This document shows, one piece after another, positions 1 to 11,547 of a stretch of DNA of 64,000 nucleotides. The translations under genes and the position numbers were made by a program. The DNA lies in assembly GCA_949358305.1 (NCBI GenBank), contig OX442314.1:49546581-49610580 (forward strand), in the 5' to 3' direction. The notes under the pieces are model-generated. The model made no database searches. It was not told the DNA's origin and saw nothing but the letters and a program-made list of their open reading frames with translations. How positions within the stretch are numbered: the first letter of the stretch is position 1; each line of letters opens with the position of its first letter. The stretch is from Strigamia acuminata (lineage: Eukaryota > Arthropoda > Chilopoda > Geophilomorpha > Linotaeniidae).

Positions 1-1990
1 TCATAGACATTAATCTCGAATCCTGTTTTCGGTTTTGCCCCGTTAACGGGCCGTTAACGGCCCGTGCGGGCCGTTGCGGGATCGTGACGGGACCGTCGAC
101 GGCCCGTTAACGGCCCGTGCGGGCCGTTGCGGGATCGTGACGGGACCGTCAGCGGCCCGTTAACGGCCCGTGCGGGCCGTTGCGGGATCGTGACGGGATC
201 GTCGACGGCCCGTTAACGGCCCGTGCGGGCCGTTGCGGGATCGTGACGGGACCGTCAGCGGCCCGTTAACGGCCCGTGCGGGCCGTTGCGGGATCGTGAC
301 GGGATCGTCGACGGCCCGTTAACGGCCCGTGCGGGCCGTTGCGGGCCGTTGACGGGCCGTTGACGGGCCGTTAACGGGCCGTTAACGGGCCGTTACGGCG
401 TGAATCGAAAAAATCAACAACCGACAACACGTACATGAAAACGCGTACAACATTCATAGACATTAATCTCGAATCCTGTTTTTGGTTTTACGCCGTTAAC
501 GGGCCGTTAACGGGCCGTTAACGGCCCGTTAACGGCCCGCGTGAGGTCGTACGGGCCGTCGGCGAGCCGAAGTCCGGGAACGAAGGCCGTGACGGGATCG
601 TGACGGGACCGTCAGCGGCCCGTTAACGGCCCGTGCGGGCCGTTGCGGGATCGTGACGGGACCGTCAGCGGCCCGTTAACGGCCCGTGCGGGCCGTTGCG
701 GGATCGTGACGGGATCGTCGACGGCCCGTTAACGGCCCGTGCGGGCCGTTGCGGGATCGTGACGGGACCGTCAGCGGCCCGTTAACGGCCCGTGCGGGCC
801 GTTGCGGGATCGTGACGGGATCGTCGACGGCCCGTTAACGGCCCGTGCGGGCCGTTGCGGGCCGTTGACGGGCCGTTGACGGGCCGTTAACGGGCCGTTA
901 ACGGGCCGTTACGGCGTGAATCGAAAAAATCAACAACCGACAACACGTACATGAAAACGCGTACAACATTCATAGACATTAATCTCGAATCCTGTTTTTG
1001 GTTTTACGCCGTTAACGGGCCGTTAACGGGCCGTTAACGGCCCGTTAACGGCCCGCGTGAGGTCGTACGGGCCGTCGGCGAGCCGAAGTCCGGGAACGAA
1101 GGCCGTGACGGGATCGTGACGGGACCGTCAGCGGCCCGTTAACGGCCCGTGCGGGCCGTTGCGGGATCGTGACGGGATCGTCGACGGCCCGTTAACGGCC
1201 CGTGCGGGCCGTTGCGGGCCGTTGACGGGCCGTTGACGGGCCGTTAACGGGCCGTTAACGGGCCGTTACGGCGTAAATCGAAAAAATCAACAACCGACAA
1301 CACGTACGTGAAAACGCGTACAACATTCATAGACATTAATCTCGAATCCTGTTTTTGGTTTTACGCCGTTAACGGGCCGTTAACGGCCCGTTAACGGCCC
1401 GTTAACGGCCCGCACAGGCCGTGACGGGATCGTGACGGGACTGTCGGCGGCCCGTTAACGGCCCGCACGAGCCGTGACGGGATCGTGACGGGACCGTCGG
1501 CAGCCCGTTAACGGCCCGTACGACTCCATGCGGGCCGTTGACGGGATCGTGACGGGACCGTCGGCAGCCCGTTAACGGCCCGCACGGGCCGTGACGGGAT
1601 CGTGACGGGACCGTCGGCGGCCCGTTAACGGCCCGCACGAGCCGTGACGGGATCGTGACGGGACCGTCGGCAGCCCGTTAACGGCCCGCACGGGCCGTGA
1701 CGGGATCGTGACGGGACCGTCGGCGGCCCGTTAACGGCCCGCACGAGCCGTGACGGGATCGTGACGGGACCGTCGGCGGCCCGTTAACGGCTTGTACGGG
1801 CCGTTACGGGATCGTGACGGGACCGTCGGCGGCCCGTTAACGACTCGCACGGGCCGTTAACGGGGTCGTTACGGGACCGTCGGCGGCCCGTGCGGCGGCC
1901 TCGCCAACCTCGTGCGGCCCGTTAACGGCCCGTACGGGCCGTTACGGGGCCGTTGCGGGATCGTCGGCGGCCCGTTAACGGCCCGCACGG
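1..1990. repeat. GC-rich satellite with higher-order repeats
   Basis: The stretch is made of CCGTTAACGG and GGGCCGTTGCGGGATCG words in a tandem sub-repeat of about 53 bp. A unique-looking spacer starting CATAGACATTAATCTCG recurs at about 2, 455, 971 and 1328, which defines higher-order units of about 453, 516 and 357 bp. Unit length differs mainly by the number of 53-bp sub-repeats. From 1400 on the sub-repeats diverge to a GCCCGCACGGGCCGTGACGG type. The sequence is CpG-rich and full of GTTAAC palindromes. No coding potential is credible here: ORFs are repeat translations. It may continue left of the window. A centromeric, pericentromeric or subtelomeric role is possible but not shown. Confidence 0.9.
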
Positions 1991-2565
1991 GACAACGGGC
2001 GCCAACGAGCGCCGGTAGTCCCGGTAATTTGTTTCAAAATAAATATTTGTCACCGTCTCCCCTCCCTCCTCCTCCTCCCCCTCCTCTCCCTCTCGAGGCC
2101 AGACACGGCCGCTCCAAAATACGAACCACGACGATGCCTCCGTACCGATAGACCGAGTGGGTCGCGCGACAGACAATGCGCGCAAACTACCGTCGGCGCA
2201 CGGTGTGCACGGCGCAACACCACGGAAGTAACTACCGGTGCGCCCCTCGTGCGTGCGAGGCAACCCCGAGCTCGCTTAAAGAAGCCACGCAACAACAACC
2301 GAGTTCGTTTATCTATTTATTTATTTTTTATTCGTCTAGCATTTTAAACGAATCGATGAAAACAAATGAAAACAAACAAACAAATTAATAAACAAATCGA
2401 ATACATAAAAAAATAAAATAAAATAAAATAAAATAAAATAAAATAAAGATGAAATGAAATGAAATAAAATGAAATATTGGCCGTTTCGATCCTCGATGTC
2501 GCCTTTATCTGCCTATCCATCTATTCTGAAATGAGAGAAGAAAAGATGAGTATTCGAAGAGGCGC
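1991..2565. other. Intergenic, low-complexity
   Basis: No gene was seen. It contains a pyrimidine tract near 2050-2090 and an (AAAAT)n microsatellite at about 2406-2450 that passes into GAAAT repeats. Confidence 0.6.
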
Positions 2566-3345
2566 TTAGTGGAGAATTCGCTCACTGTCCCGTTTCTTCG
2601 ACTCGCGGGTAACCGCCGGTGCGTCGGAGGAGCCACCAGTGTTGGGTGGCGGCTAAAAAAAAAAAAAAAAAAAAAAAAAACGAATGTTTGTCGAAATACG
2701 GGGAAAAAAAGGTGCGTACATGCACGGTGAACGTTTTCCACCGACTGACTCACTCACCATGCGCATCAGCATTCTAACTATAGCGCGGTGCGCGTCCAAC
2801 GCCAAACGCGAGAACACGGGGCCTCCAGCCGGGAGCAACTCGACTCCATCGGCGACGTCTCGGTCGTCGCTCTCTTCCTCCTCTTCCTCTTCATCTTCTT
2901 CTTCTTCCTCTTCTTCTCCTTCTCCTCCCTCTCCTCCTTCTTCGCCCTCTCCCTCCTCCGCCACTGTCTTTGCCGGAGCCTCCAGCCCGCCCGACAAGGG
3001 AGCGGCGGACGACGTAGATGGGACGGCGTCGCTCGACGACGAGGCGACGACGCGCGCTGGCGACGATTCTCCGTCTTGACGCGGCTGGAAAATGGAGGGG
3101 GAATAGGCGAATGAATAGACGAATGAACGACGACAATCTTGACGGGATACCTTTTTGGTTGGCGCCGGATCGCCCGCTTCCCCGGGACGCTTTACCGTTC
3201 GCTGCGTCTCCGGCGACTGTGGCTGCGTCGGCGTCTCCGACGTCCCCGGTGACGGTGGTTGCGACGGTAGCTGCGACTGCGGCGGCTGCAGCTGCGTCAG
3301 CGCCTCGTTCTCGCTCCCACTCTCGCTCTCGTTTTCGATCGGCAT
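2566..3345 (-). CDS. Small three-exon gene for an acidic, proline-rich protein of unknown function
   Basis: Three exons fit together in phase on the minus strand. Exon 1 is 3345-3151 (65 codons, ATG at 3345). A 66-bp GT-AG intron follows (3150-3085). Exon 2 is 3084-2758 (109 codons) and ends at a GTGAGT donor. A second intron ends in a long T tract plus AG at 2653, and exon 3 is 2652-2566 with a TAA stop. The product is about 202 residues: a Ser/Pro/Gln-rich N-terminal third, a KKV-type basic patch, a long Glu/Asp run near residues 120-145, then a short helix-like stretch and a Lys/Arg-rich end. The start ATG sits directly after a TCTCTACAG acceptor-like sequence, so a 5' untranslated exon may be spliced on. 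The family is not recognised. It is probably nuclear by composition. The exon model is inferred and no expression evidence exists. Confidence 0.5.
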
Positions 3346-4159
3346 CTGTAGAGAAGGAATAAATTAAATTAAATTGAATTAAATCGAAGCGCGAGCGCGG
3401 TAAAACCGAAAGAAGAAGGGGTGGAGGTGAGGAAAAGAGACCGAAGGACGAGCGAGAGGGGGGCGCTATAGTTTCACCGCACGACTCGTTGCACTATACG
3501 AATTGCCCCGAAACAAACGCCTATTTATTTCTTTATTTTTTTTTATTTATTCATTCATTCGTTAATCTCGTCCACTCGTTAAGTTTTATCAAATTCGTTA
3601 AACTCGTTCGTCCATTCGTCAAATTGGTCGTTTCGTCTAGCGACGAGAACAACGGCGACGCTAACGTTTACGCGAGTAACTCGGTGAGTTCGTGCATTCT
3701 GCGCACGCAAAACGCGAACGCGGCCAATTGACAAAATAACATTTTACAAGTAATGGTTTAATAATTTACCTCCGTGTGCGAAGCGCGTGTCGCGTCCATT
3801 GTGTCTGTCTGTCTGATTTTGGCGAATGAACCGACGCGACGCCCGGTGATAACAATGGCGATAATGACACGCGACGTAGCATACTTCTAGCTAAACAACA
3901 ATAATAATAATAATTCATTAAAAAAATAAAATGAAATAGAATAATTAAATAAACAAACAAAATAATAAATAGATAAATAAATAAATAAATAAATAAATAA
4001 GTCGAAAATAAATAAACTAGCGGCGGGACGGGCCGAGGTCAGAGATTTTGCTCCGTTCTCGCGTCTGTCTATTCCGGGTAGAGGGAGGGAGCGAACGGGC
4101 GCGCGCCGGACATCGCTCGGAATTAAAAAACGGGTAACGGGGGAAGACAGACAGTCGAA
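3346..4159. other. Intergenic with microsatellites
   Basis: No gene was seen. Short runs of AAT (about 3896-3915) and AAAT (about 3961-4002) repeats are present, and the sequence then enters the 0.6-kb tandem array. Confidence 0.6.
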
Positions 4160-5105
4160 ATTTGATTCCCCGGTCGTGGAATCGACTCCGCGACCCGTGC
4201 TTTAACGGTTAATTGGATTATCTTCGTCGTGACTTATCGGGATAAAAATTTTATAGAAAATCGGCCGTATCGTATTTTATTTTCATCTTCCGAGGGTCTC
4301 GCGTCGTCGTTGTGGACGGGAGTCTTCCCGAACACGTTCGACGGGCTTCGCGAATGCTTTCAGATCGGACGCGGAACTCGGGCCCGCCGCTCGGTCGAGC
4401 GGCGCCAGTACCCGCCGAGCGGCGCGGTATCCGATCAAATAACTCCCTTGCTTCGTCACGGTCTCGGACTGGCCTTCGGGCCGGTCAAAATAACAAATAA
4501 ATGAATAAATCGAAAATAGAACGCCCCCGTCCCGGCGAGACTAGGGGCGGGTGGCGTCGTTGAGCGGCGGCAGCGGCGGCGGTAGCCCCGACGACTCGCC
4601 CCGAAAATAAGCTCCCGCACCAGCATTCCTTCGTCCGTCTAAACCTCGCAGCGCGTGCGGTCGCGTGCATTCTACTCGTGTCCGGTGTGGCGATCGGTAC
4701 AGAGTAAAAAAAAGATCACCCGAAAAAGAAAGACGATTAAAGTTTTAATTCTCCGGTCGTGGAACCGACTTTGCGGTTCGTGCTTTAACCGTTAATTAGG
4801 TTATCTTCGTCGCAACTCGTCGTAATAAAAATTTCACAGAAAATCAGCCGTTTCGTATTTTATTTTCATCTTCCGGGGGTCTCGCGCCGTCGTTGTGGAC
4901 GGGAGTCTTCCCGAACACGTTCGATGGGTTTTGCCGACACTTTCAGATCGAATGCGGAACTCGGGCCCGTCGCTCGGTCGAGCGGCGCCAGTACCCGCCG
5001 AGCGGCACGGTATCCGATACCCGTCTTTTTTAAACCTCCCTTGCTTCGTCGGTCTCAGACTGGCCTTCGGGTCGGTCAAAATAAATAAATAAATAAATAA
5101 ATGAA

Positions 5106-5156
<51 letters not shown>

Positions 5157-8100
5157 GTAGGTCGGGAAATAGAACGCGTTCGTCCCGGCGAATAGTGGCA
5201 GCTGGGGTCGTCGAGTGAGTGGCGGCGGCAGCGGCAACCTCGATGACTCGCCCCGAAAATAAAGTCCCGCGTCGGCATCCCTTCGTGCGTCCTTCGTCCG
5301 TCTAATCCTCGCAGCGCGTGCGGTCGCGTGCATTCTACTCGTGTCCGATGTAGCGACCGGTACGAGGTAAAAAAAATATCACACGAAAAAGAAAGACGAT
5401 TAAAATTTTAATTCTCCGGTTGTGGAACCGACTTCGCGGTTCGTGCTTTAATCGTTAATTAGATTATCGTCGTCGCAATTTATCGGAATAAAATTTTTAC
5501 GGAAAATTGACATTTCCGTATTTCATTTTCATCTTTCGGGGGTCTTGCGCCGTCATAATCGGAGCGAGTCTCGCTCGATGCGTTCGACGGACTTTGTGGG
5601 AGTTTCCAGATCGCCAGCGGAACGAGGGGCCGTGGCTCGTCCGAGCGGCGCAGTACCCGTCGAGTGGCGCGGTACCCGAGTTCTTGCATCCAACGGTGGA
5701 CACATCTTTGTCGAGAGCACCTCTCGGTCTCAGACCGGCCTTCGGGCCGGTCAAAAAAAATAAACAAATAAATAAATAAATAAATAAATAAACGAGTCGG
5801 CGAATAAAGGCGGTTGGGGTCGCTGGACGGTGGCGGTGGTGGTGGCAGCGGCAACCCCGACGACTCGTCGCAAAAGATAAGCTCCCGCGCCGGCATCCGT
5901 TTGCTCGTCTAAACCTCGCAGTGCGCGTGCGGTCGCGTGCATTCTACTCGTGTCCGATGTGGCGATCGGCATAGATCACCCGAAAAAGGAAAGACGATTA
6001 AAATTTTAATTCTCCGGTCGTGGAACCGACTTTGTGGTTTGCGTTTTAACCGTTAATTAGGTTATCTTCGTCGCACTTTATCGCAATAAAAATTTTATAG
6101 GAAACCCGCCGCTCCGCATTTTATTTTCACCTCCCGGGGGTCTTGCGCCGTCGTATTCGATGGCAGTCGCCTTCGGTGCGTTCAATTGACCCCGTGAGTG
6201 CTTTCGGATCGAGACCGATGTGAGAGGTCGACATTCACGCCCCGACGATCGGTGCGGACCACTGGCATTTTTTCACCCATCCGTTTATCGGTCGTCGGTC
6301 CGATGCACGCTCCAGCCAGTGATTTTGTCGACGGGTCTCCGAGAGCGGTCTCGGTCTCAGACTGGCCTTCGGGCCGGTCAAAATAATAAATAAATAAATA
6401 AATAAATAAATGGATCGGAAATAGGTCGCACCCGTCCCGGCGAGAATAAGGGTGGGTGGCGTCGTTGAGCGACGTCAGCGGCAGCGACGTCAGCGGCAGC
6501 GACAGCCCCGACGACTAACTCGCCCCGAAAATAAGGTCCTGCGCCGGCATCCGTTCGTTCGTTCAAACCTCGCAGCGCTCGTGCGGTCGCGTGCATTCTA
6601 CTCGTGTCCGACGTGGCGATCGGTACGGAGTAAAAAAAAAAAAGATCATCAGAGAAAGGAAGACGATTAAAATTTTAATTCTCCAGTCGTGGCACCGACT
6701 TTGCGGTTCGTGCTTTAACCGTTAATTAGGTTATCTTCGTTGTGGCAGATTCGAATAAAAGTTTTACAAAATAATCGTCGTTTTACATTTTTAAATCATT
6801 TCCCAGGGACCGTGTACCGTCGCAGTCGATGCGAGTCCCGGTCATCGCATCCGATAGACATTGCGGACGTTTTTCAGATCGAGACTGGAGTACCTGTTGA
6901 GTACCAAATGGCCGGTCGGTCGTTGGTGTGGTTCCGTCTCCTAAAATGTTCGTCGCCATTTTCTGTTGGTCGAGTCGCCTACCATCCAATGGTCGGTCGG
7001 TGGGTCTCGGTCTCAGACTGGCCTTCGGGCCGGTCAAAATAACAAATAAATGAATAAATCGGAAATAGAACGTCCCCGTCCCGGCCAGAATAGGGGCAGG
7101 TGGTGTCGTTGAGCGGCGTCAGCGGCAGCGACAGCCCGGACGAATCGCCCCGAAAATAAGGTCCTGCGCTGGCATCCGTTTGTTCGTTCAAACCTCGCAG
7201 CGCTCGTGCGGTCGCGTGCATTCTACTCGTGTCCGACGTGGCGATCGGTACGGAGTAAAAAAAAAAAAGATCATCAGAGAAAGGAAGACGATTAAAATTT
7301 TAATTCTCCGGTCGTGGCACCGACTTTGCGGTTCGTACTTTAACCGTTAATTAGGTTATCTTCGTCGTAATTCGTTGGAATAAAAATTTTATAGAAAATG
7401 AGCCGTTTCGTATTTTATTTTCATCTTCCGGGGGTCTCGCGCCGTCGTTGTGGACGGGAGTCTTCCCGAACACGTTCGATGGGTTTTGCCAACACTTTCA
7501 GATCGAACTCGGGACTCGGGCCCGCCGCTCGGTCGAGCGGCGCACAGTACCCGCCGAGCGGCGCGGTATCCGATATAAAAGGACCCTTGCTTCGCCACGG
7601 TCTCAGACTGGCCTTCGGGCCGGTCAAAATAATAAATAAATAAATAAATAAATAAGTCCGAAAATGGAACGTATCCGTCCCGACGAATAGATGCGGTTGG
7701 GGTCGTTGAGCGACAGCGGCGGCAGCGGCAGCCCCGACGACTCGCCCCGAAAATAAGCTCCCTTACCGGCATTCCTTCGACCGTCTAAACCTCGCAGCAT
7801 GCGTGCGGTCGCGTGCATTCTACTCGTGTCCGATGTGGCGATCGGTACGAGGTAAAAAAAATATCACACGAAAAAAGAAAGACGATTAAAATTTTAATTC
7901 TTCGGTCGTGGGACCGACTTTGCGGTCCGTGCTTTAACCGTTAATTAGGTTATCTTCGTCGTAATTCGTTGGAATAAAAATTTTATAGAAAATGAGCCGT
8001 TTCGTATTTTATTTTCATCTTCCGGGGGTCTCGCGCCGTCGTTGTGGACGGGAGTCTTCCCGAACACGTTCGATGGGTTTTGCCAACACTTTCAGATCGA

Positions 8101-8245
8101 ACTCGGGACTCGGGCCCGCCGCTCGGTCGAGCGGCGCACAGTACCCGCCGAGCGGCGCGGTATTTGATACCCGTCTCTGTAAAAGCAGCCGTGCTTTTTC
8201 GGTCTCAGACTGGCCTTCGGGCCGGTCAAAATAATAAATAAATAA
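4160..8245 (+). repeat. Seven tandem copies of a ~0.6-kb unit
   Basis: The word CCGGTCGTGG with conserved flanks recurs at 4170, 4753, 5417, 6014, 6683, 7308 and 7902, giving spacings of 583, 664, 597, 669, 625 and 594 bp. The last copy is cut at about 8245. Each unit has the same order: a block with the core TTAACCGTTAATTAGG, a TCTTCCGGGGGTCTCGCGCC block, a variable middle, a hairpin followed by an AAATAAATAAA microsatellite, and a block ending CGCGTGCATTCTACTCGTGTCCG. Copies at 7308 and 7902 are nearly identical. Copies at 6014 and 6683 have a different middle block, so two subtypes exist. Short ORFs in the units are not conserved as proteins. Confidence 0.85.
4467..8227 (+). other. Seven copies of a conserved C(TTCG)G hairpin with an A-rich tail
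   Basis: Hairpins lie at 4467-4486, 5058-5077, 5733-5752, 6360-6379, 7016-7035, 7606-7625 and 8208-8227. Each has an 8-bp stem of the form GACYGGCC / GGYCGGTC closed by a TTCG loop, directly followed by AAAATAA-type repeats. Stem changes keep pairing: the fourth pair is T-G in most copies and C-G at 5733, and the third-last pair is G-C in most and G-T at 5058. It resembles the 3' hairpin plus microsatellite tail seen at LINE/SINE ends, or an RNA 3'-end signal. The function is unknown. Confidence 0.6.
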
Positions 8246-9475
8246 GTCGAGAATGGGCCACCGCCGGCCGGTGGGGCCAATCGTCGCGGGTGGGTGGGGC
8301 AGGCAGCCAACCGTCCACCGATCGATCGATCGATTGATTGATCGACCGACCAATCAATCGGTTTTCAGATTTCGGGTTTTCACGGGTCCCAGGTTTTTCA
8401 GGTTTTTCAGATTTTTCAGATTTCAGATTTCAGATTTCAGATTTCAGATTTCACATCGAATAATGTACGGAGTCTCTTCGGTGCCATTCTCATTTTGACC
8501 GTTAAGGACAGACAGACTGCTCCTCGACCAGGACCGACTAATGCGACAACTAGACCCGTCGCCCGTCGCGCGAGCCCGCCTCATTTTTTTCGCTCGTTTA
8601 TTCACGCTTAGTTTTAAGAAAAATTTTCAAATTTTACAAATGTACACAAATAAAAAGACCGTTTACTTTTCGCTCCAATTGTTTATTCTTTATACGCCTT
8701 TACAACTCTTACGAGAAGATAAATAGAAAGCGAGAAAATATAATCGATCAACCACGCCGTCGGCGCCTAACCCGAACCCGTAGTCCCCGCTTCGTTCTTC
8801 TCCTCCCCGTTCACGGGACGGGCCGAACACCGAACACCGAGCGCCGAGCGCTGCGCGGGCACCTGGTGGCGCAACCGGGCAACATGACGCGGCACGATTC
8901 AAAACGCCGATCGTTTATTCGTTTCATTTTATTTTGTTTCGTTTCGTTTCATTTTATTGTTTCACTTTGTTTTATTTTGTTTCATTTTTTCTTTTTAATT
9001 CGCATCGCCGAGCGTCGCGTCGCAGCGCCGTGACATCGAGGTGAACAGCGGATCAAGCTTTTTCCCGCCATTGTTGTGCCCTTCTCCTTCTTCGCGACGC
9101 ACACGCGTACATATATCGGTTCGCTGGACTCCGTAGAGTGGGAAAAACAAACAAACAAACAAACAAAAAAAAAACGAACAAACGAGTAAGTAAGGCTATC
9201 CAATCGCATTATTTCTTAAAAAAAAAACAAACAAACGAGAGAAGAAACGGAACGGGCGAATAAAAACGGCGTGCCATGCGGGACAGCGTGCGTGAGCACG
9301 GAGGAGGGGGGAAACCCCGTCGATATCAAACGACTAGATTCAACGTTGGTTTTGTGGTTACTACTCGCGGCGCTATTATTTGTCCGTCCGTTCGTCCGTT
9401 AATCGGTCTAATGAATTAACCAATTAATTGATTAAACGACCAATTCGTTTATAAGTAGGCGATTGATCGACGAAA
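8246..9475. other. Intergenic upstream of the zinc-finger gene
   Basis: No gene could be supported. It holds GATC/GATTGATT words near 8320, a TCAGATT repeat at about 8395-8450 and a GTTTCATTTTATTTT-type repeat near 8920-8990. No clear TATA box is seen close to 9476. Confidence 0.5.
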
Positions 9476-10701
9476 ATGGACGACGAGCAACGAGGAGTGG
9501 GCGAAGAACGGACGGGAGTGAACCCCGAGGGCGGAGGTGTCACGGAGACCCACGCGGAAACAGGCGCCGAGGAGGTGGTGCACGTTTTGTCGTCGCCGAA
9601 CGGAACAGCGGGAACCGAGAGCGCGGACCCGGGCGCCAGCCAGTCGTTTCCGAGCACGTTGTCCGGATTGGAAGGTGTACGCAAACCCCGTCCAATGTAA
9701 GTACCACGGCGCGACCGGGTTCGTGCGGGATACCATTTACATTCGTTTTCGTTTTTCGATAGACGACTCGACAGCGACAACGACGACGACAGCGACAATG
9801 GCAATGGCAACAACGGCGGTGGCGGCGACAACGGCAACGGCGGCAACGAAGCCAACGACGGCAACAGCGGCGGTGACGGGGCAACGGGGCGCGAGGTCGA
9901 AGCCATGCAAGCCAAGATCAACACCCTGGAAGTTGAACTGGAAGAATTGAGGTCGAACCTCGCCAACCACGGCGAAAGACTGGGGGCTCTCGAGGCGATG
10001 CTCCCAGTCCCTCCCAGCGGGTCGCAGTCGCAACAAACAGACTTTGGCTCCTACGACTCTGCGAAGGTGAGCAACGGCGCCCGCCCGTGTCGTCGATTCA
10101 CTCGTTTTTTCTTCTTCTTCTTCTTCTTCTTCTTCTTCTTCGTTCAGGACAAGCCCGTTCACAGCAGGGTGGGGATGTGTTGGCTGTGCCGCAGGAAGCG
10201 CGCGAACTACGCCTACGACGACGACGACGGCGACGGCGACGACGACGACGGCGATGGGGGCGGATGGAAACCGGCTGGCCCACTCAAGGACATTGGCGAT
10301 CACTGGCGGAGTGTGCACACCGTAGCCAGAGACTTTGAGGCGGCCAGGCAATTGCTGCGCGGCCACATCGGCACATTCGACGGCTTTTGCCAGGTACGTA
10401 TGTATGCATGTGTTTCCTCGCGCGGTCTCTCGGTGTCGTCGCTGAACAAATCGTATGTTTTTGTTTTTTTTGTTTTTTTTACCCGACAGGAACTGTTTTC
10501 GACGACGGAGCACGCGTCCGACTGCCCTTTGTGCGACACGCAGCCGGATGACCTGAGGCAACATCTTTGGACGAAACATAAATTTTACGTACCGATCGCG
10601 ACGATAAGGTCGAGCATCGACCAAAGGGGATGCGACGAACCGAAACTACCGGCGCCGAAACGCCCGGCGCCGCAACGTGTCCCGGATCAACCGAAACGAC
10701 G
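9476..10701 (+). CDS. C2H2 zinc-finger protein with coiled coil (5' four exons; runs into assembly gap)
   Basis: Four exons join in phase. Exon 1 is 9476-9696 (ATG, GTAAGT donor), exon 2 is 9763-10066 (GTGAGC donor), exon 3 is 10148-10393 (GTACGT donor) and exon 4 is 10490 into the gap at 10702. Introns are 66, 81 and 96 bp. About 327 residues are visible. The N-terminus is acidic, and exon 2 starts with a Gly/Asn/Asp-rich run and continues with a coiled coil (leucine-rich, NTLEVELEELRSNL). Exon 3 encodes a C2H2-like finger (CWLC ... HWRSVH) whose loop is stretched by an Asp/Gly insert. Exon 4 encodes a second finger (CPLC ... HLWTKH) and a Pro/Lys/Arg tail. A DNA- or RNA-binding nuclear role is inferred from the fingers only. 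The exact family is not recognised, and the 3' end is missing. It may even be joined to the CENP-A-like ORF behind the gap. Confidence 0.65.
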
Positions 10702-10901
10702 NNNNNNNNNNNNNNNNNNNNNNNNNNNNNNNNNNNNNNNNNNNNNNNNNNNNNNNNNNNNNNNNNNNNNNNNNNNNNNNNNNNNNNNNNNNNNNNNNNN
10801 NNNNNNNNNNNNNNNNNNNNNNNNNNNNNNNNNNNNNNNNNNNNNNNNNNNNNNNNNNNNNNNNNNNNNNNNNNNNNNNNNNNNNNNNNNNNNNNNNNNN
10901 N
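10702..10901. other. Assembly gap (200 N)
   Basis: Exactly 200 Ns, probably a placeholder of unknown true length. The reading frame cannot be carried across it. Confidence 0.99.
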
Positions 10902-11231
10902 GCGCTTCTTGCACCCCGCGCCGCCGTCGTTCCCCGCCGTCGCCGCCAGGGCACAAAAGCGGAGCAGGAAATACTAAAGTACCGGTATCAACGATCGACC
11001 GATCTGTTGATCCGGAGGTTGCCTTTTGCGCGGCTGGTGCGCGAAATTGGCGGGGATTCTACAAATACGAATCTCCGGTGGAATGTGCGGGCGTTAGAAG
11101 CGCTGCAGGAGATTGGCGAAACCTACTTGGTGGAGTTGATAGAAAAAGCGAATTTGTGTATGATTCACGCCAAGCGCAAGACGCTTTTTCCCGCCGATTT
11201 CCGACTGGTGCAGAGAATTACGGGAGAGTAA
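10902..11231 (+). CDS. CENP-A-like centromeric histone H3 variant, histone-fold part (5' end in gap)
   Basis: The frame opens at the gap edge and ends with TAA at 11229-11231. It encodes the whole histone fold of an H3-type protein: alpha-N ([11 protein letters not shown]), alpha-1 ([18 protein letters not shown]), loop 1, alpha-2 ([16 protein letters not shown]) and alpha-3. Features favouring CENP-A over canonical H3 are one extra residue in loop 1, a Trp right after loop 1 (LRWN, as in human CENP-A FNWQ), LFPAD where H3 has IMPKD, and strong divergence elsewhere. Relative to H3 there are two extra residues before YQRST. The N-terminal tail is lost in the gap. CENP-A replaces H3 in centromeric nucleosomes and seeds the kinetochore. 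A partial paralogue sits at 62002-62451. A divergent testis- or germline-type H3 is the alternative. Confidence 0.75.
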   Translation, partial: ALLAPRAAVVPRRRRQGTKAEQEILKYRYQRSTDLLIRRLPFARLVREIGGDSTNTNLRWNVRALEALQEIGETYLVELIEKANLCMIHAKRKTLFPADFRLVQRITGE

Positions 11232-11316
11232 TTTTTAAGTTATTTTTTTATTTTTGTGCTTTTTAATATTAAGTATTCTCCGAGCATAAACTTAAACTCG
11301 GCACGACAGGACGTGA

Positions 11317-11547
11317 TCGAAATACACGACACGACCGCCCGAGACCCGAATCTCCTCGTGGCGCTCACTGGTGCTACAGGCGCCGGTACTGGGAATGAGG
11401 AAGTCCGTCGGCGAGGAGTGGACCACTGCGGACGAGAATTTCTTGTTCGGTTCCAATTTCATGCTCGATTTGTACGAGGTGAAAGAGAATTTGAACAACG
11501 AGTTTTGCACGGCGGGGTCCCTAGACAGATTTTTTTTTCTAAATTAA
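11317..11547 (+). other. Exon-like open frame downstream of the CENP-A-like gene
   Basis: The frame between a TGA at 11314 and the TAA at 11545 encodes about 76 residues with protein-like composition (SWRSLVLQAPVLGMRK, then GEEWTTADENFLFGSNFMLD). An AG acceptor-like site lies at 11308-11309. The sequence is still GC-rich like the genes to its left. It could be the 3' exon of another gene or a gene remnant. The family is not recognised. Confidence 0.25.

Noticed and set aside
1402-2300. Long arginine/proline-rich ORFs in the GC-rich satellite
   Set aside because: They are translations of the tandem repeat and change with repeat number.
1-8245. rDNA intergenic spacer or telomere
   Set aside because: No rRNA sequence, no promoter repeat known from rDNA and no TTAGG/TTAGGG arrays were seen.
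10087-10340. Poly-Leu and poly-Arg ORFs at 10.1-10.3 kb
   Set aside because: They are out-of-frame readings of a CTT intron tract and of the Asp-coding insert in exon 3 of the zinc-finger gene.
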